From: Phycisphaerales bacterium
GTDB lineage: Bacteria; Planctomycetota; Phycisphaerae; Phycisphaerales; UBA5793
NCBI GenBank assembly: GCA_020852515.1
Contig: JADZAS010000016.1
Span: forward strand, 312,155 to 376,154
Direction: 5' to 3'
Length of the DNA stretch: 64,000 nucleotides
The notes below the pieces were generated by a model. The model worked only from the letters and a program-made list of their open reading frames with translations, had not been told where the DNA came from and ran no database searches. Position numbers and translations under genes: made by a program. Below, one piece after another: positions 45,645 to 55,083 of the stretch. Numbering within the stretch: the stretch's first letter is position 1; each line of letters opens with the position of its first letter.

Positions 45645-46106
45645 TCAGGCCGGTTCCTTCCTGGCTTGCGGCATCGACTGCTCGCCCGCGATGTGTTTTT
45701 CCATGAGCAGCGACATGCCGCCGCCGTCGCGCTTCTCGTACTGCACTCGATCCATCACCTGGCTGATGATGTGCACGCCGAGGCCGCCGGGCCGGATGTC
45801 ATCGAGTTGGCGCGACCGGATCTCCGACGGCTCGACCTGGCGCCCGCGATCTTCGATGAGAATGCGGATGCCGCAACACTGACCCTCAAGCGGCCAGACG
45901 CTGATCCAGATGTGCTGGTCTTCACGCTTCCCATAGCCGTGCTTGATCACGTTGCACAGCGCTTCATCGAGCGCCAGCGCCACGTGGGCGCAGTCGGCCT
46001 CGCGAAAGCCCAGCCGCCGGGCCACCGACGCGATCATCGCCCGCGCTCCGGCGAGGTAGCGCGGCTGAGAGAGCATGTCGATCTTCACGTGAGGGTCAGC
46101 GGTCAA
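45645..46106 (-). CDS. RsbW/SpoIIAB-like serine kinase, HATPase domain
   Basis: 153 residues from TTG 46106, chosen because AAAGGA lies 6 bp upstream; GTG 46088 or ATG 46139 are possible. It is a GHKL ATPase with N box DEALCNVIKHGYG, G1 box EDRGRQV (DxG retained) and G2-like PGGLGVHIISQVMD. In partner switching such kinases phosphorylate the STAS protein and hold an anti-sigma target. The gene overlaps the end of the upstream lipoprotein gene by 11 bp and precedes the STAS gene by 1 bp. Confidence 0.87.
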   Translation of the reverse strand: MTADPHVKIDMLSQPRYLAGARAMIASVARRLGFREADCAHVALALDEALCNVIKHGYGKREDQHIWISVWPLEGQCCGIRILIEDRGRQVEPSEIRSRQLDDIRPGGLGVHIISQVMDRVQYEKRDGGGMSLLMEKHIAGEQSMPQARKEPA

Positions 46107-46524
46107 GGAGCGTCCTTTCGCTCGCTGAGGTCGTTTCAAGTGTATCCGGCAGCAGCGGCGTGCCGTCGCGCAGGGTGAGTTCGCCGCCGAGCCAGGCTTC
46201 GCTCCATCGCTTCACTGCGGGGGACCGCACCCACTCCGGGTCATAGTGCCGGTAGCCGCAGGTCTCCCCCGTCAGTTCGTAGAGCGCCTCGGCGCTGAGC
46301 AGGCGAACCGCGGGATCGTCCGATTCGAGGTTGCGGATGAGACCGGGGATGGCGGCCCGGACCTTGCCGGGGTCGGTCTCGGCTGCGGCGCGACGGGTGG
46401 CGAAGAGCCGTGCCGCCGGCTGCGGCGAGTCGAAGTCGCCCGTGATCGCCGGCGGACCACATGACGCCGGGCCGAGCAGGGTCGCGCCAATCACAGCCGG
46501 CACAAGAAAGGAGGCACACCGCAT
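46096..46524 (-). CDS. Putative lipoprotein with HEAT-like region
   Basis: 142 residues from ATG 46524 ([13 protein letters not shown]); ATG 46551 is possible. The hydrophobic core ends in GPASC, a weak lipobox with Pro at -3, so lipid attachment is likely but not certain. The mature part has one helix pair resembling a HEAT repeat ([30 protein letters not shown]), then a short region with Trp ([19 protein letters not shown]). No enzyme motif. It heads the RsbW-STAS-MlaE gene run and overlaps RsbW. Confidence 0.65.
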   Translation of the reverse strand: MRCASFLVPAVIGATLLGPASCGPPAITGDFDSPQPAARLFATRRAAAETDPGKVRAAIPGLIRNLESDDPAVRLLSAEALYELTGETCGYRHYDPEWVRSPAVKRWSEAWLGGELTLRDGTPLLPDTLETTSASERTLLDR

Positions 46525-46611
46525 CGGCCAATGGTAGGGCCTCAGGCGCATGCCGAGAGCCGTTCGCCCCCGGAGGCGCGACTCGGACCGGCGGTTCGGG
46601 AACCTCGTGGA

Positions 46612-46640
46612 TTGGATGGGCGGCGAATCAGCCATACACT
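46612..46640 (+). promoter_or_regulatory. Putative guaA promoter
   Basis: -35 TTGGAT (46612-46617), a 17-bp spacer, -10 TACACT (46635-46640). The start would fall near 46647, giving a leader of about 27 nt. No purine riboswitch fits in that length. Confidence 0.45.
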
Positions 46641-46673
46641 CTCGTTTCCCACCTCGAAAAGGGTCGCGCGTCC

Positions 46674-48254
46674 ATGGCCGTCACTTCACCGACCATCCGC
46701 ATTCCCGACAACACAGAAGTCATCGTCATTCTGGACTTCGGCTCGCAATACGCGCAACTGATCGCTCGGCGGGTGCGCGAGGCCGGGGCGTTCAGCGTGC
46801 TGGTTGCGCCGTCTGCGCCGATTGAAACGCTGGCGCAGTTCCGTCCGAAGGGCATTATCCTCTCGGGCGGGCCGGCGAGCGTCAACGAATTCGGCGCCCC
46901 GCGCTGCGATGAGCGGCTCTTTGAGATGGGCGTGCCGGTCCTGGGCATCTGCTACGGCATGCAACTGGGCTGCCAGATGCTCGGCGCCGACGTCCGCAGC
47001 GCAGGCAAGCGCGAGTTCGGCCGGGCGAACCTGAACATCCTGCCCGTGGAGGAGCGCGGGCTGCTTGTCGACCTGCCCGCCTCGACGACTGTGTGGATGA
47101 GTCACGGCGACCAGGTCGAGACGCTGCCGCAGGAGTTCGAAGCCATCGCAACGACTCCCACCTGCCCCATCGCCGCGGTGCGTCACCTCAAGCACAAGTT
47201 CTACGGCATCCAGTTCCATCCGGAAGTGACCCACACGCCGCACGGCATCGACATCCTGCGCAACTTCATCTTCGAGATCTGCCAGTGCAAGGGCACGTGG
47301 CGAATGAGCGAATTCCTCGAAAGTGAGTGCAGACGCATCCGTGAGGAAGTGGGCGCCAAGCGCGTCATCTGCGGCCTCTCGGGCGGCGTCGACTCATCGG
47401 TGCTGGCGGCGATGCTCATTCGGGCCATCGGCGAGCAACTGACCTGCGTCTTTGTCGACAATGGATTGCTTCGCAAAGCGGAACGGCAACTGGTCGAATC
47501 CACTTTTCGCGATCACTTCCAGGCGGACCTGCGCGTCGTCGATGCGTCAGAGCAGTTTCTGGGGGATCTCAAGGGCGTGCTCGACCCGCAGGAGAAGCGC
47601 CGCCGCATCGGCCATCGATTCATCGAAGTTTTCAAGCAGACGGCCGCCGAGATCGGCGATTTCGAATTCCTCGCGCAAGGCACGCTCTATCCCGACGTGA
47701 TTGAATCCGGCCACAGCCACGCCGGGACCGCGGCGAACATCAAGTTGCACCACAACGTCGGCGGCCTGCCTGAGCAACTTGGCTTCAAACTCATCGAGCC
47801 GCTCCGCGATCTCTTCAAGGATGAGGTGCGAAAACTCGGGGCCGTACTCGGCCTGCCGGACCAGATCATCTGGCGCCATCCGTTCCCCGGCCCGGGGCTG
47901 GCGGTGCGCATCGTCGGCGAGGTGACCAAAGCGCGGCTCGATCTGCTGCGCGACTGCGATGAAATCCTGCTCGAAGAGATCGTGGCCAACAACCTCTACC
48001 GCAGCACCAGCCAGGTCTTCGCCGTCCTGCTGCCCATCCAGTCGGTCGGCGTGATGGGCGACGGGCGGACCTACGAAAGCGTGGTGGCGATCCGCGCGGT
48101 GGAGACGCAGGACTTCATGACCGCCGACTGGGCGCGGATTCCCTTCAGCGTGCTGGCGACGATCAGTTCGCGGATCATCAACGAAATCCGCGGCGTAAAC
48201 CGGGTGGTCTACGACATCAGCTCCAAGCCCCCGGCGACGATCGAGTGGGAGTAG
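46674..48254 (+). CDS. guaA: GMP synthase (glutamine-hydrolysing)
   Basis: 526 residues from ATG 46674. It converts XMP to GMP. Class I amidotransferase domain with nucleophile Cys ([12 protein letters not shown]) and HPEVTHT; ATP pyrophosphatase loop [13 protein letters not shown]-terminal dimerisation domain ending PPATIEWE. Length and order are standard. The upstream in-frame extension to 46461 covers the promoter and is not translated. It stands as a single gene. Confidence 0.97.
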   Translation: MAVTSPTIRIPDNTEVIVILDFGSQYAQLIARRVREAGAFSVLVAPSAPIETLAQFRPKGIILSGGPASVNEFGAPRCDERLFEMGVPVLGICYGMQLGCQMLGADVRSAGKREFGRANLNILPVEERGLLVDLPASTTVWMSHGDQVETLPQEFEAIATTPTCPIAAVRHLKHKFYGIQFHPEVTHTPHGIDILRNFIFEICQCKGTWRMSEFLESECRRIREEVGAKRVICGLSGGVDSSVLAAMLIRAIGEQLTCVFVDNGLLRKAERQLVESTFRDHFQADLRVVDASEQFLGDLKGVLDPQEKRRRIGHRFIEVFKQTAAEIGDFEFLAQGTLYPDVIESGHSHAGTAANIKLHHNVGGLPEQLGFKLIEPLRDLFKDEVRKLGAVLGLPDQIIWRHPFPGPGLAVRIVGEVTKARLDLLRDCDEILLEEIVANNLYRSTSQVFAVLLPIQSVGVMGDGRTYESVVAIRAVETQDFMTADWARIPFSVLATISSRIINEIRGVNRVVYDISSKPPATIEWE

Positions 48255-48314
48255 GCGGCGAAGGGTCACCGAAGGCATTTGGCATCCAGCCGAGATCGCG
48301 CCGATAATCAAGGC

Positions 48315-48422
48315 ATGAACCACCCCGCGGTGACCAACATCCCGCGATCGCGAGTTCTTCGCTCGGGTGACGTCGTCAGATTCCTTTCGGATGACCGAAT
48401 CCGTCATGCATTCCGGAAGTGA
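48315..48422 (+). CDS. Very short ORF of uncertain status
   Basis: 35 codons, basic (MNHPAVTNIPRSRVLRSGD...), with AAGG one base before the ATG, too close for good initiation. Its end overlaps the start of the next small gene, so it might be a coupled upstream ORF. There is no other support. Confidence 0.15.
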   Translation: MNHPAVTNIPRSRVLRSGDVVRFLSDDRIRHAFRK

Positions 48423-48606
48423 CTCAGAGGCGAGTGCGACAATTGCGGGGGCCCGTAACGCCCTACCCATCATCCACGAACTTGAGCAGTTGGCAGCGCA
48501 CTGGCAGAGTGAAGGGGATGCACCGGCTGCGCGCACGTGCCAATACGCCGCCGTCCTGTTCGCCAGCGTCTACCGCATCGCTGAAGACATGGGCTACGAG
48601 TGGTAG
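48391..48606 (+). CDS. Small hypothetical protein
   Basis: 71 residues from ATG 48391 (ATG 48406 or GTG 48367 are alternatives; none has a clear ribosome binding site). Likely two amphipathic helices: NALPIIHELEQLAAHWQSEG and QYAAVLFASVYRIAEDMGYEW. Soluble, no signal. I do not recognise it. The next gene begins shortly after, on the same strand. Confidence 0.5.
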   Translation: MTESVMHSGSDSEASATIAGARNALPIIHELEQLAAHWQSEGDAPAARTCQYAAVLFASVYRIAEDMGYEW

Positions 48607-48657
48607 ATGGCCACTCGGCGCGCCAGAGCCAGTGGAGGCTTTGCGTTAGAATCCACC

Positions 48658-49440
48658 ATGTTGATGCCCCTGCATCTGGCGCTTCTGGTCCTGCTGTCCT
48701 CCCCACCGGCCGGCCTGACGCCGACAGCGCTCGAAGCGCTCGGCGATGTCGTCGACGATCAGCCGCTCGCGGCGGACGCAGGCCTGGATGCGCTCATCTC
48801 ACCGGCCCTGATCGCGACCGCCTCGAGCGGCGCTGCCGCACCGGACTGGATCGCCATCGCCCAAACTCCGGCTGAGTTCCGTGGCCGGACATTTCACTTC
48901 ATGACCGGGCCTGCGACGCGCGTTGCCGAGCGGGCTTTTGGCATCGACGGCCTCAGCGCGTGGCAGACGAGTTCTCCGGCGATCGTCGAACCGATTCTGC
49001 TGCTCGTCTATGAACCGCCAACACCATCATCGCCCGATGCGGCGGCAGCGCCAACGTACATCGACTCGATCGAACTCGATGCGGCATTCTGGAAGACCGC
49101 AATGGCGGATCTTCACCCCCTACGCGAAACCATGGTTCAAACTGTGCGCGCGACGCCGCTGCCGCGGCGCATTCTCGTTTTCGTCGGCACCAGTCCTCGC
49201 TATACGCCGCTTCGGAGCGGCGGCATCGACGAATGGACCGGGCTGGTCGCAGCACTGGTGGTCGGCGGGGCAATGCTGCTGATTGTGCGAAGAGCGGCAC
49301 GACCGCGGTTGGCGGGCGGTCCTGTTTCAGGCGTCGATGCCGGGGAGCCGCAGTGGAACGACGCGGATCTTCCCGATGAGCCCGCCGAGGCGCTGGCCGA
49401 ACTCCGCCGGCGCGGCGAAGATACGATGACGCATGAGTGA
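48658..49440 (+). CDS. Membrane-anchored protein of unknown function
   Basis: 260 residues from ATG 48658 (MLMPLHLALLVLLSSPPAGL), giving a signal peptide; an upstream ATG at 48607 would hide it. The extracytoplasmic part (about 20-200) has an OB-like beta-rich start (EFRGRTFHFMTGPATRVAERAF). One membrane helix follows at about 205-225 (WTGLVAALVVGGAMLLIVRRAAR), then an acidic cytosolic tail. No known domain. The stop overlaps aroB by 8 bp, so the two are coupled. Confidence 0.7.
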   Translation: MLMPLHLALLVLLSSPPAGLTPTALEALGDVVDDQPLAADAGLDALISPALIATASSGAAAPDWIAIAQTPAEFRGRTFHFMTGPATRVAERAFGIDGLSAWQTSSPAIVEPILLLVYEPPTPSSPDAAAAPTYIDSIELDAAFWKTAMADLHPLRETMVQTVRATPLPRRILVFVGTSPRYTPLRSGGIDEWTGLVAALVVGGAMLLIVRRAARPRLAGGPVSGVDAGEPQWNDADLPDEPAEALAELRRRGEDTMTHE

Positions 49441-50557
49441 TCGCCACCGCGTTCGCATCGATCTGCACGTGGCCTCAGCGCCGCGCGAATGCGCCATCCA
49501 CGTCGGCTCCGGGCTGCTCGAAGAGGCGGGTGAAATCCTCTCGCCGCACGTTCGCGGCCGGCGCCTGGCCATCATCTGCGACGCCGCCGTCGCTCAAACG
49601 CACGGGCAGACGCTTGCACGCGCGTGCTCCAGATCGGGCTTCGATTGCCATCAGATTGCCGTGCCGTCCGGCGAGGCACATAAAACCGTCGAATCGGCCG
49701 CTCGCCTGTACGAGGCGATGCTTGCAGCCTCGCTGGATCGGTCGAGCGCCCTGATCGCGCTCGGCGGAGGAGTAACGACCGACCTCGCCGGATTCGCCGC
49801 CGCAACGTTCATGCGCGGCATCACGCTCATCAACGCGCCGACCACGCTGCTGGGCATGGTGGATGCGTCAATCGGCGGCAAGACGGGAGTCAACTTTCCC
49901 CTGCCCGGTTCCGCAGTCCTGGGCAAGAACCTCGTCGGCGCGTTTCACCACCCCGCGGCCGTGCTCATGGACGCCGCGACGCTGCACACGCTCCCGCCGC
50001 GCGCCTTTCGCTGCGGCCTGGCCGAGTGCCTCAAACACGCGCTCATCGCCGACCCGTCAATGCTCGACTGGATCGAGGCTCACAGCGCCGCGCTTCAGCC
50101 GGCCCGAAGCGGTGAACTCATCGACTTCATTGCACGAAACGCCCGGATCAAAGCCGACGTCGTCGCCGGCGATGAGCGAGAAACCGGTCAGCGCCTGCTG
50201 CTCAACCTCGGCCACACCTTCGCGCACGCCATCGAAACGCGGCCGGAACTCGGCCTTGAACATGGCGAGGCCGTAGCGCTTGGTCTGCTGGCGGCCTGCG
50301 CCGCGGGCGAGCATCTCAAGATCACCGACCTCGAATTGCGGCCCAGGCTGCGCGCGGTCATCGGGCAGCTCGGGCTCCCCGTGCGCCTCACCTCCAGCCC
50401 ACCTCTGGCCGAAGTGCTCAGCGCCATGAACGCAGATAAAAAGACCGAGGACGGGAAGCTGCGGCTGCTCATTCCGGTCGACGTGGGAGTGGTGGAGATG
50501 GTCCGGTCGGCTCCGGATTCGGCTGTGGAAGCTGGGCTGGCGTCCATTTCCCCCTGA
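49433..50557 (+). CDS. aroB: 3-dehydroquinate synthase
   Basis: 374 residues. Second step of the shikimate pathway. GGGVTTDLAGFAAATFMRGI (NAD and metal site), DASIGGKTGVNFP, GLAECLKHALI, LNLGHTFAHAIE and LEHGEAVALGL carry the conserved Lys, His, Glu and Asn of the active site. Normal length. It starts inside the end of the preceding membrane-protein gene (8-bp overlap); no other aro gene is in the window. Confidence 0.96.
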   Translation: MSDRHRVRIDLHVASAPRECAIHVGSGLLEEAGEILSPHVRGRRLAIICDAAVAQTHGQTLARACSRSGFDCHQIAVPSGEAHKTVESAARLYEAMLAASLDRSSALIALGGGVTTDLAGFAAATFMRGITLINAPTTLLGMVDASIGGKTGVNFPLPGSAVLGKNLVGAFHHPAAVLMDAATLHTLPPRAFRCGLAECLKHALIADPSMLDWIEAHSAALQPARSGELIDFIARNARIKADVVAGDERETGQRLLLNLGHTFAHAIETRPELGLEHGEAVALGLLAACAAGEHLKITDLELRPRLRAVIGQLGLPVRLTSSPPLAEVLSAMNADKKTEDGKLRLLIPVDVGVVEMVRSAPDSAVEAGLASISP

Positions 50558-50675
50558 CCTTCCCCGCTTGGCGGGCGGCGCGTATCCTTATGGACACCCA
50601 CCGCCCGCCCGCGCCGCTGATCCGCCATGGCGCCTGTCGCCACCGTGGCTGCCGCGCAGCAGAGGAGAAGATGCG

Positions 50676-51104
50676 ATGCCCCAGCCGCAAGGCCAACTTG
50701 CCGACCGATCCGTGCTCATTGTCGATGACGAATCTGACATACGCGAGTCCGTCGAGACGGTGTTCAAGGCGGAAGGCGCGCGCACGCGAACCGTGTCCGA
50801 CGGCAACTCGGCGGTTCGAATCTGCCTCGACGAAAAGCCCGACCTGGTGGTTCTGGACATGATGCTTCCCGGCCGCAGCGGCTTCCTGGTCCTTGAGAAG
50901 ATCAAGGGCTACGAAGACTCGCCCGTGGTGATCATGATCACGGCCAACGAGGGCAAGCGGCACCGCTCTTTCGCGACGGGGCTCGGCGCCGATCTGTACC
51001 TGCAGAAACCGTTTTCGATGGATGTGCTGGTTGAAAAATCCGTCGAGCTGCTCAAGCAGGCCGATGAGGTCAAGGCGCGGGCCGGCTCGCGCACAAAGGA
51101 CTGA
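50676..51104 (+). CDS. Single-domain response regulator
   Basis: 142 residues from ATG 50676, AGGAG 8 bp upstream. Receiver domain only: acidic pair D17/D18 (LIVDDES), phospho-acceptor D61 (VVLDMMLPG), and the LQKPFS Lys near 109. No output domain, so it probably acts by protein contact. No histidine kinase is adjacent; the nearest one is at 55084. Two small genes follow with 5- and 10-bp gaps, which suggests one operon. Confidence 0.92.
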   Translation: MPQPQGQLADRSVLIVDDESDIRESVETVFKAEGARTRTVSDGNSAVRICLDEKPDLVVLDMMLPGRSGFLVLEKIKGYEDSPVVIMITANEGKRHRSFATGLGADLYLQKPFSMDVLVEKSVELLKQADEVKARAGSRTKD

Positions 51105-51109
51105 AGCCC

Positions 51110-51421
51110 TTGGCCAAGCGGCAACTTGTCATCACCGGCCCGGCGCCCAGCGATCCGGATGAAGCACCCACCCTCGGCTCAAAGCGCGAAGTGCTCGCCA
51201 CGCTTTCGAAGTTCAACACCTGTCCCGATGTCGAAGGCGGCGAATTCCTTTACGGCCCGGGCCTGACCATGCAGATGACGCCGGGCGCCGAAGAACTGAG
51301 CCAGATGCTCGTCGCCGTGCTCGACGAGGACATCGCCTGGACGGTGCTGACGCGAATCTGCAAGACGACGCACTGGCAACTGCTCGATCTCGAATCCGGC
51401 CGCTCGCTCTCGTTCTCCTGA
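51110..51421 (+). CDS. Small protein of unknown function, receiver operon
   Basis: 103 residues, starting with TTG at 51110 just after the receiver gene stop (5 bp). Acidic, alpha/beta by eye: strand KRQLVITGPA, helix LSQMLVAVLDEDIAWTVLTRICKTTHW, and an ending LLDLESGRSLSF. No Cys motif or signal. The family is not known to me. Tight spacing with the response regulator and the next gene suggests that the three work together. Confidence 0.65.
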   Translation: MAKRQLVITGPAPSDPDEAPTLGSKREVLATLSKFNTCPDVEGGEFLYGPGLTMQMTPGAEELSQMLVAVLDEDIAWTVLTRICKTTHWQLLDLESGRSLSFS

Positions 51422-51431
51422 CCAATCCCTC

Positions 51432-51824
51432 ATGTCTGAAGTCGAACACGAACATCATGTTCCGGCCGCAGCCGCCGATTCGCCCGAGGGCCGGGTCTAC
51501 GACTTTGCCGACCCTCGCCAAGCGGAAGAAGCGCTCGAACTGGCCTTCGACTACCGCGGCGACGTGACGCTCACGCTCGATGGCGGCCGAACCGTCGAAG
51601 GCTACCTGTTCGACCGTCGCCACGATGAGCAGGGCCGGCTGCTGGTTCGGCTCATGCTGACCTCCTCGCCGGCCAAGGAGACTGTCCCCGCGCGGCAGAT
51701 CCGCCGGCTCGCCTTCACGGGGCGCGACACGGCCTTGGGCAAGAGTTGGGAGACGTGGGTGCGGCAGTACGCCCGGCGCCTGGCGGAGAAGCGTGCAGCT
51801 GCGGACGCTCAATCGTCCTCATAA
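51432..51824 (+). CDS. Small protein with Sm/SH3-like barrel region
   Basis: 130 residues. The middle (about 40-95: RGDVTLTLDGGRTVEGYLFDR and EGRLLVRLML-type strands) looks like a small five-strand barrel, with FTGRDTALGKSWETWV and an Arg/Lys-rich helix after it. The N-terminus is acidic. Soluble. I cannot name the family. It is the last gene of the presumed receiver operon, followed by a 146-bp gap. Confidence 0.65.
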   Translation: MSEVEHEHHVPAAAADSPEGRVYDFADPRQAEEALELAFDYRGDVTLTLDGGRTVEGYLFDRRHDEQGRLLVRLMLTSSPAKETVPARQIRRLAFTGRDTALGKSWETWVRQYARRLAEKRAAADAQSSS

Positions 51825-51970
51825 AAAGGTCGCCGCCGAACATCGATCGCTGCCGCGAGCTTTCGACCGGCAGATTCTGCGCTGAGATGCAGCCGCCGGC
51901 CGCGGGCTGCCGATAAACGATCTGGACCTCGGCGGCCGCGTTCAGCCGCCTCGTCAGATGAAAGTCAGCC

Positions 51971-54487
51971 GTGGCGCCTGAGCAGAATCAGAATCCGACT
52001 CCCGACCAGGCGCCGGCCGCCGCACCGGTTTCATGGGCACACGTGTGGCAGTTGCCTGCCGCGGTGGCCAGCGCGGGCCTGGTGCTGCTGGCGGTCGTGC
52101 TCATGTTCACGACCCGGCCTTCAATCGATTTTCCCGAGGTGCTCAGGGAAGTGAAGCGGCTCGGGGACGCCGGCGAGTACGAGGCCGCGATCGATAAACT
52201 CGTCGAAACCGAACGCTATGGCCTCAGGATGACCGAGGAAGACATCCGCCGGTTCCTCGCGACGCGGGCGGATCTCTTTTACGCCCGGCAGTTGGCGGAT
52301 GGTGGGGACGCCTCGCACAACCTGACTCAAGCCGTGGACGGTTACGTTGACGCCGAGGAAAGCGGCGCAACGCTGACGCCCCAGCAGGTTTTTCAGCAGG
52401 CCGATGCGCTCATCCGCCTGAACCGGGCGGACGAAGTGCCGCCGCTCATCGAACGGCTGCCTCCCACCGCCGCGCCGCTCCGCCAGCGCCTGATCAAGTC
52501 TCTTGTCGATCAGAATCTGGCGATGTCCGAAGACCGGTACGCCGAGACCGTCGATCTGCTTATGAAACTCATGACCGAACCCGATCTCGCGCCTGAGGAT
52601 CGGATCTGGACCTATGCGCGGCTGACGGAACTGCGGCTCGGCCAGGGATTTGTCAACGAGGCGATCGACAAACTGCTCGTGGCCATGCAGCAGTTGCGCG
52701 CCGACGGCGTACGGGACTTTCCTGAACTCTACCTGCTTCTGGGCCGCGGCTACTTCGAATTGGGCCACTACGCACGCGCCGAGGAGCACCTCCAGACCGC
52801 GGCCGAGGGGCTTTCCAATTCCAGCGCGCTGCGCGGCGAAGCGCTACTGCTCCAGGCTCGCATCGTCCAGCAGCGGCAGAAATGGGATGACGCATACCAG
52901 ATGCTCGACGATGTCGTCGTCACCTATCCCGGCACGCGCGCTTACCTGCCCGCCCTGATGGCCAGGGCGGAGGTGCAAGCCCAGCTCGGTAACCATAATG
53001 AGTCGGTCAACGACTACCATGCGGTCGTGCGCGCTCTTGAGGCGGCGCGGCAACGCCCGGATGAGACGCCGCAATTGACCCCGCGCCAGGTCTGCACCAG
53101 TCTGCTCGTCTGGCATGACCGGCGGCGCGATGACGGACGGCTGCTCGAGGCACTGGAATTCGCGAAGCTGGCGGAGAGCCTCTATCCCACGGCCAGGGAC
53201 ATGCCTCAGGATCTCGTGCTGCGGCTGGCGGAGACGAACTGGTCGCTGGGTGACCAGATCCTGGCCGAGGCGTGGTCCGCCGCCGGCGTCCAGCTCGACG
53301 CCGAAGGCCTGCCCGTCCAGCCGGATGATGCGTCGCGCGTCGATGCCGCTACGCGCCGCCAGGCGCAGCGCTTCTTCCTTGATGGCGGAGAGTACTACCG
53401 CCTGCTGGCGGAAATGGCGATTCAACTCGATCCCGACGCGGCGGCAGAATCGCTGCGCTGGGCGGCGAGGTGTTTCGACCGCGGCGGCGAATACCTCGTG
53501 GCCGTCCAGTGCCTCAAGGAGTTTGTCCGCCTGAGTGCCGGCCAGTCGCGCGAACTCTGGGGAGTGCACATGCTTGGCCGGTCCTACCAGTCTCTGGGCG
53601 ACTACGAGGGCGCCATCGCCCAGTTCAAGACGCTCATCGCCGACCACCACAACTCAATCGAAGCGCACCGCTCTTACGTGCCCTTGGCGCAGTGCTATCT
53701 CAGACTGGAGCGGCCGAATCCCGCCGAGGCTGAACGACTGCTCACGCACGTGGTGGATGGCGGCGCTGAACTTGATCCGGATGCATGGGAATTCGCCGAT
53801 GCGCTCATCGAACTGGGCAGGCTCTACAGCCACGCCGCCGAATATCCAATGCCCCGCCCCCCGGCCGAGTACTACCCCGAGGCCATCCGCCGTCTCACCG
53901 AGGCGATCGAACGCTACCCCGCGGACCCACGACTCAACCATCTGCACTACGAACTGGCCCACGCCTACCGGCTCAGCGCCAAATCCATCGAGGAGGAACT
54001 CGCGCTGGAGCGGCCCGAGGCCGAGCGGATCCAGTTGAACCAGACACGTGATGAACATCTCGCCGAGGCGGCCAGGCACTACGCGATCGCCATCGGCGGC
54101 TTCGAGTCAATCGAACCCTACAAGCGCTCGCCCGAGGTGAGCCAGAACCTCAAGTTTGCCGCGTTCTGGCGGGCGGACTGCGCTTTTGACCAGGGCTCCT
54201 ATCACGAAGCGATCCGGCTCTACTCGGGCGTTGCGGACCGCTACAGCGAGGACGCCACGGCGATTGTGGCGCTGATCCAGATCGTCAACGCCTACGCGGC
54301 GCTGAATGACCTGCCCGCCGCCCGCACGGCACAGAACCGGGCCTGGCGGCTGCTGCGCGATCTGCCGGCCGCAGCATTCGAGAGCAGCCCGCTGCCGCTC
54401 GATCGCGATGCCTGGGAGCGCGTGCTTCGCTCCAACGAGATGACCGCGCAGGGCGAACTGACTTCGGCCCAGAGCCCTTCGCCGTAG
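51971..54487 (+). CDS. TPR-repeat membrane protein
   Basis: 838 residues from GTG 51971. A Pro/Gln-rich start, one membrane helix (about 29-47, AAVASAGLVLLAVVLMF), then TPR-like helix pairs over the remaining length (for example GRGYFELGHYARAEEHLQTA, LGRSYQSLGDYEGAIAQFKT, DCAFDQGSYHEAIRLYSG). The topology places the repeats on one side of the membrane, probably as a protein-binding scaffold. No enzyme motif. It stands right before the flagellar locus, but a flagellar role is only suggested by position. Confidence 0.8.
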   Translation: MAPEQNQNPTPDQAPAAAPVSWAHVWQLPAAVASAGLVLLAVVLMFTTRPSIDFPEVLREVKRLGDAGEYEAAIDKLVETERYGLRMTEEDIRRFLATRADLFYARQLADGGDASHNLTQAVDGYVDAEESGATLTPQQVFQQADALIRLNRADEVPPLIERLPPTAAPLRQRLIKSLVDQNLAMSEDRYAETVDLLMKLMTEPDLAPEDRIWTYARLTELRLGQGFVNEAIDKLLVAMQQLRADGVRDFPELYLLLGRGYFELGHYARAEEHLQTAAEGLSNSSALRGEALLLQARIVQQRQKWDDAYQMLDDVVVTYPGTRAYLPALMARAEVQAQLGNHNESVNDYHAVVRALEAARQRPDETPQLTPRQVCTSLLVWHDRRRDDGRLLEALEFAKLAESLYPTARDMPQDLVLRLAETNWSLGDQILAEAWSAAGVQLDAEGLPVQPDDASRVDAATRRQAQRFFLDGGEYYRLLAEMAIQLDPDAAAESLRWAARCFDRGGEYLVAVQCLKEFVRLSAGQSRELWGVHMLGRSYQSLGDYEGAIAQFKTLIADHHNSIEAHRSYVPLAQCYLRLERPNPAEAERLLTHVVDGGAELDPDAWEFADALIELGRLYSHAAEYPMPRPPAEYYPEAIRRLTEAIERYPADPRLNHLHYELAHAYRLSAKSIEEELALERPEAERIQLNQTRDEHLAEAARHYAIAIGGFESIEPYKRSPEVSQNLKFAAFWRADCAFDQGSYHEAIRLYSGVADRYSEDATAIVALIQIVNAYAALNDLPAARTAQNRAWRLLRDLPAAAFESSPLPLDRDAWERVLRSNEMTAQGELTSAQSPSP

Positions 54488-54594
54488 CGAGCGAGGCGAA
54501 AAGTTCATGATTTCACGCGGCGATGGATGATGTAGAGGAAGATTGACGCATCACAGCGACGGCCGGCGGAGCCGGCCACGGACGGAAGGTCAGG

Positions 54595-55080
54595 ATGACC
54601 GCAACACGCACCAGCACCGTCGCTTTCAAAGACCACGACCCGGTTCATCTCCTGGGCCAGCAGGTCGAGATCTGCCTGCAACTCGAACGGTTCTCGGGCG
54701 ACCTCCTCGATCAACTCAAGCAAGGGCAATCTGACGAGGCGATGCCGCTGCTCGACGCCCGGCGCCCGCTTGTGGACGAGTTGTGCCGCCTGAATCGCCA
54801 GTTCGCTGCGTGCTGTCCTTCGTGGCCCGCTCACCTTGCCACGCTCGGACCCGCGCCGCGGCGCGAGGCCGAAACGCTCGCCGGCCGATTCGACGATCTG
54901 CTCCAGCGTGTTCGCACGATTGATGCACTGCTCAGCGAGCGGCTGAGCGAGATCAGGACCGAAGTCAGCGACGCGCTGGGCGAACTGCTCACGGGGCGCA
55001 ACTCCAATCGCGCTTACGTCACGGGGACGACCGCGGCAGCAGCGCCGGGTCGAACGCGCTTCATGGACAGGCGAGGCTGA
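54595..55080 (+). CDS. FlgN-like coiled helical protein
   Basis: 161 residues, mostly helical with long amphipathic helices (QVEICLQLERFSGDLLDQLKQG; LAGRFDDLLQRVRTIDALLSERLSEIRTEV) and a flexible Ala/Thr/Arg-rich end. It has no signal. Size and helix pattern resemble FlgN/FliT export chaperones, which carry hook-associated proteins; sequence similarity by eye is weak. Its position, 3 bp before the flagellar histidine kinase gene, supports a flagellar role. Confidence 0.5.
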   Translation: MTATRTSTVAFKDHDPVHLLGQQVEICLQLERFSGDLLDQLKQGQSDEAMPLLDARRPLVDELCRLNRQFAACCPSWPAHLATLGPAPRREAETLAGRFDDLLQRVRTIDALLSERLSEIRTEVSDALGELLTGRNSNRAYVTGTTAAAAPGRTRFMDRRG

Positions 55081-55083
55081 CCC

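Noticed and set aside
48300-48307. GCCGATAA, identical to a sigma-28 -10 box (also near 51911)
   Set aside because: No TAAA-type -35 lies 11 bp upstream at either place; the octamer is expected by chance in this composition.
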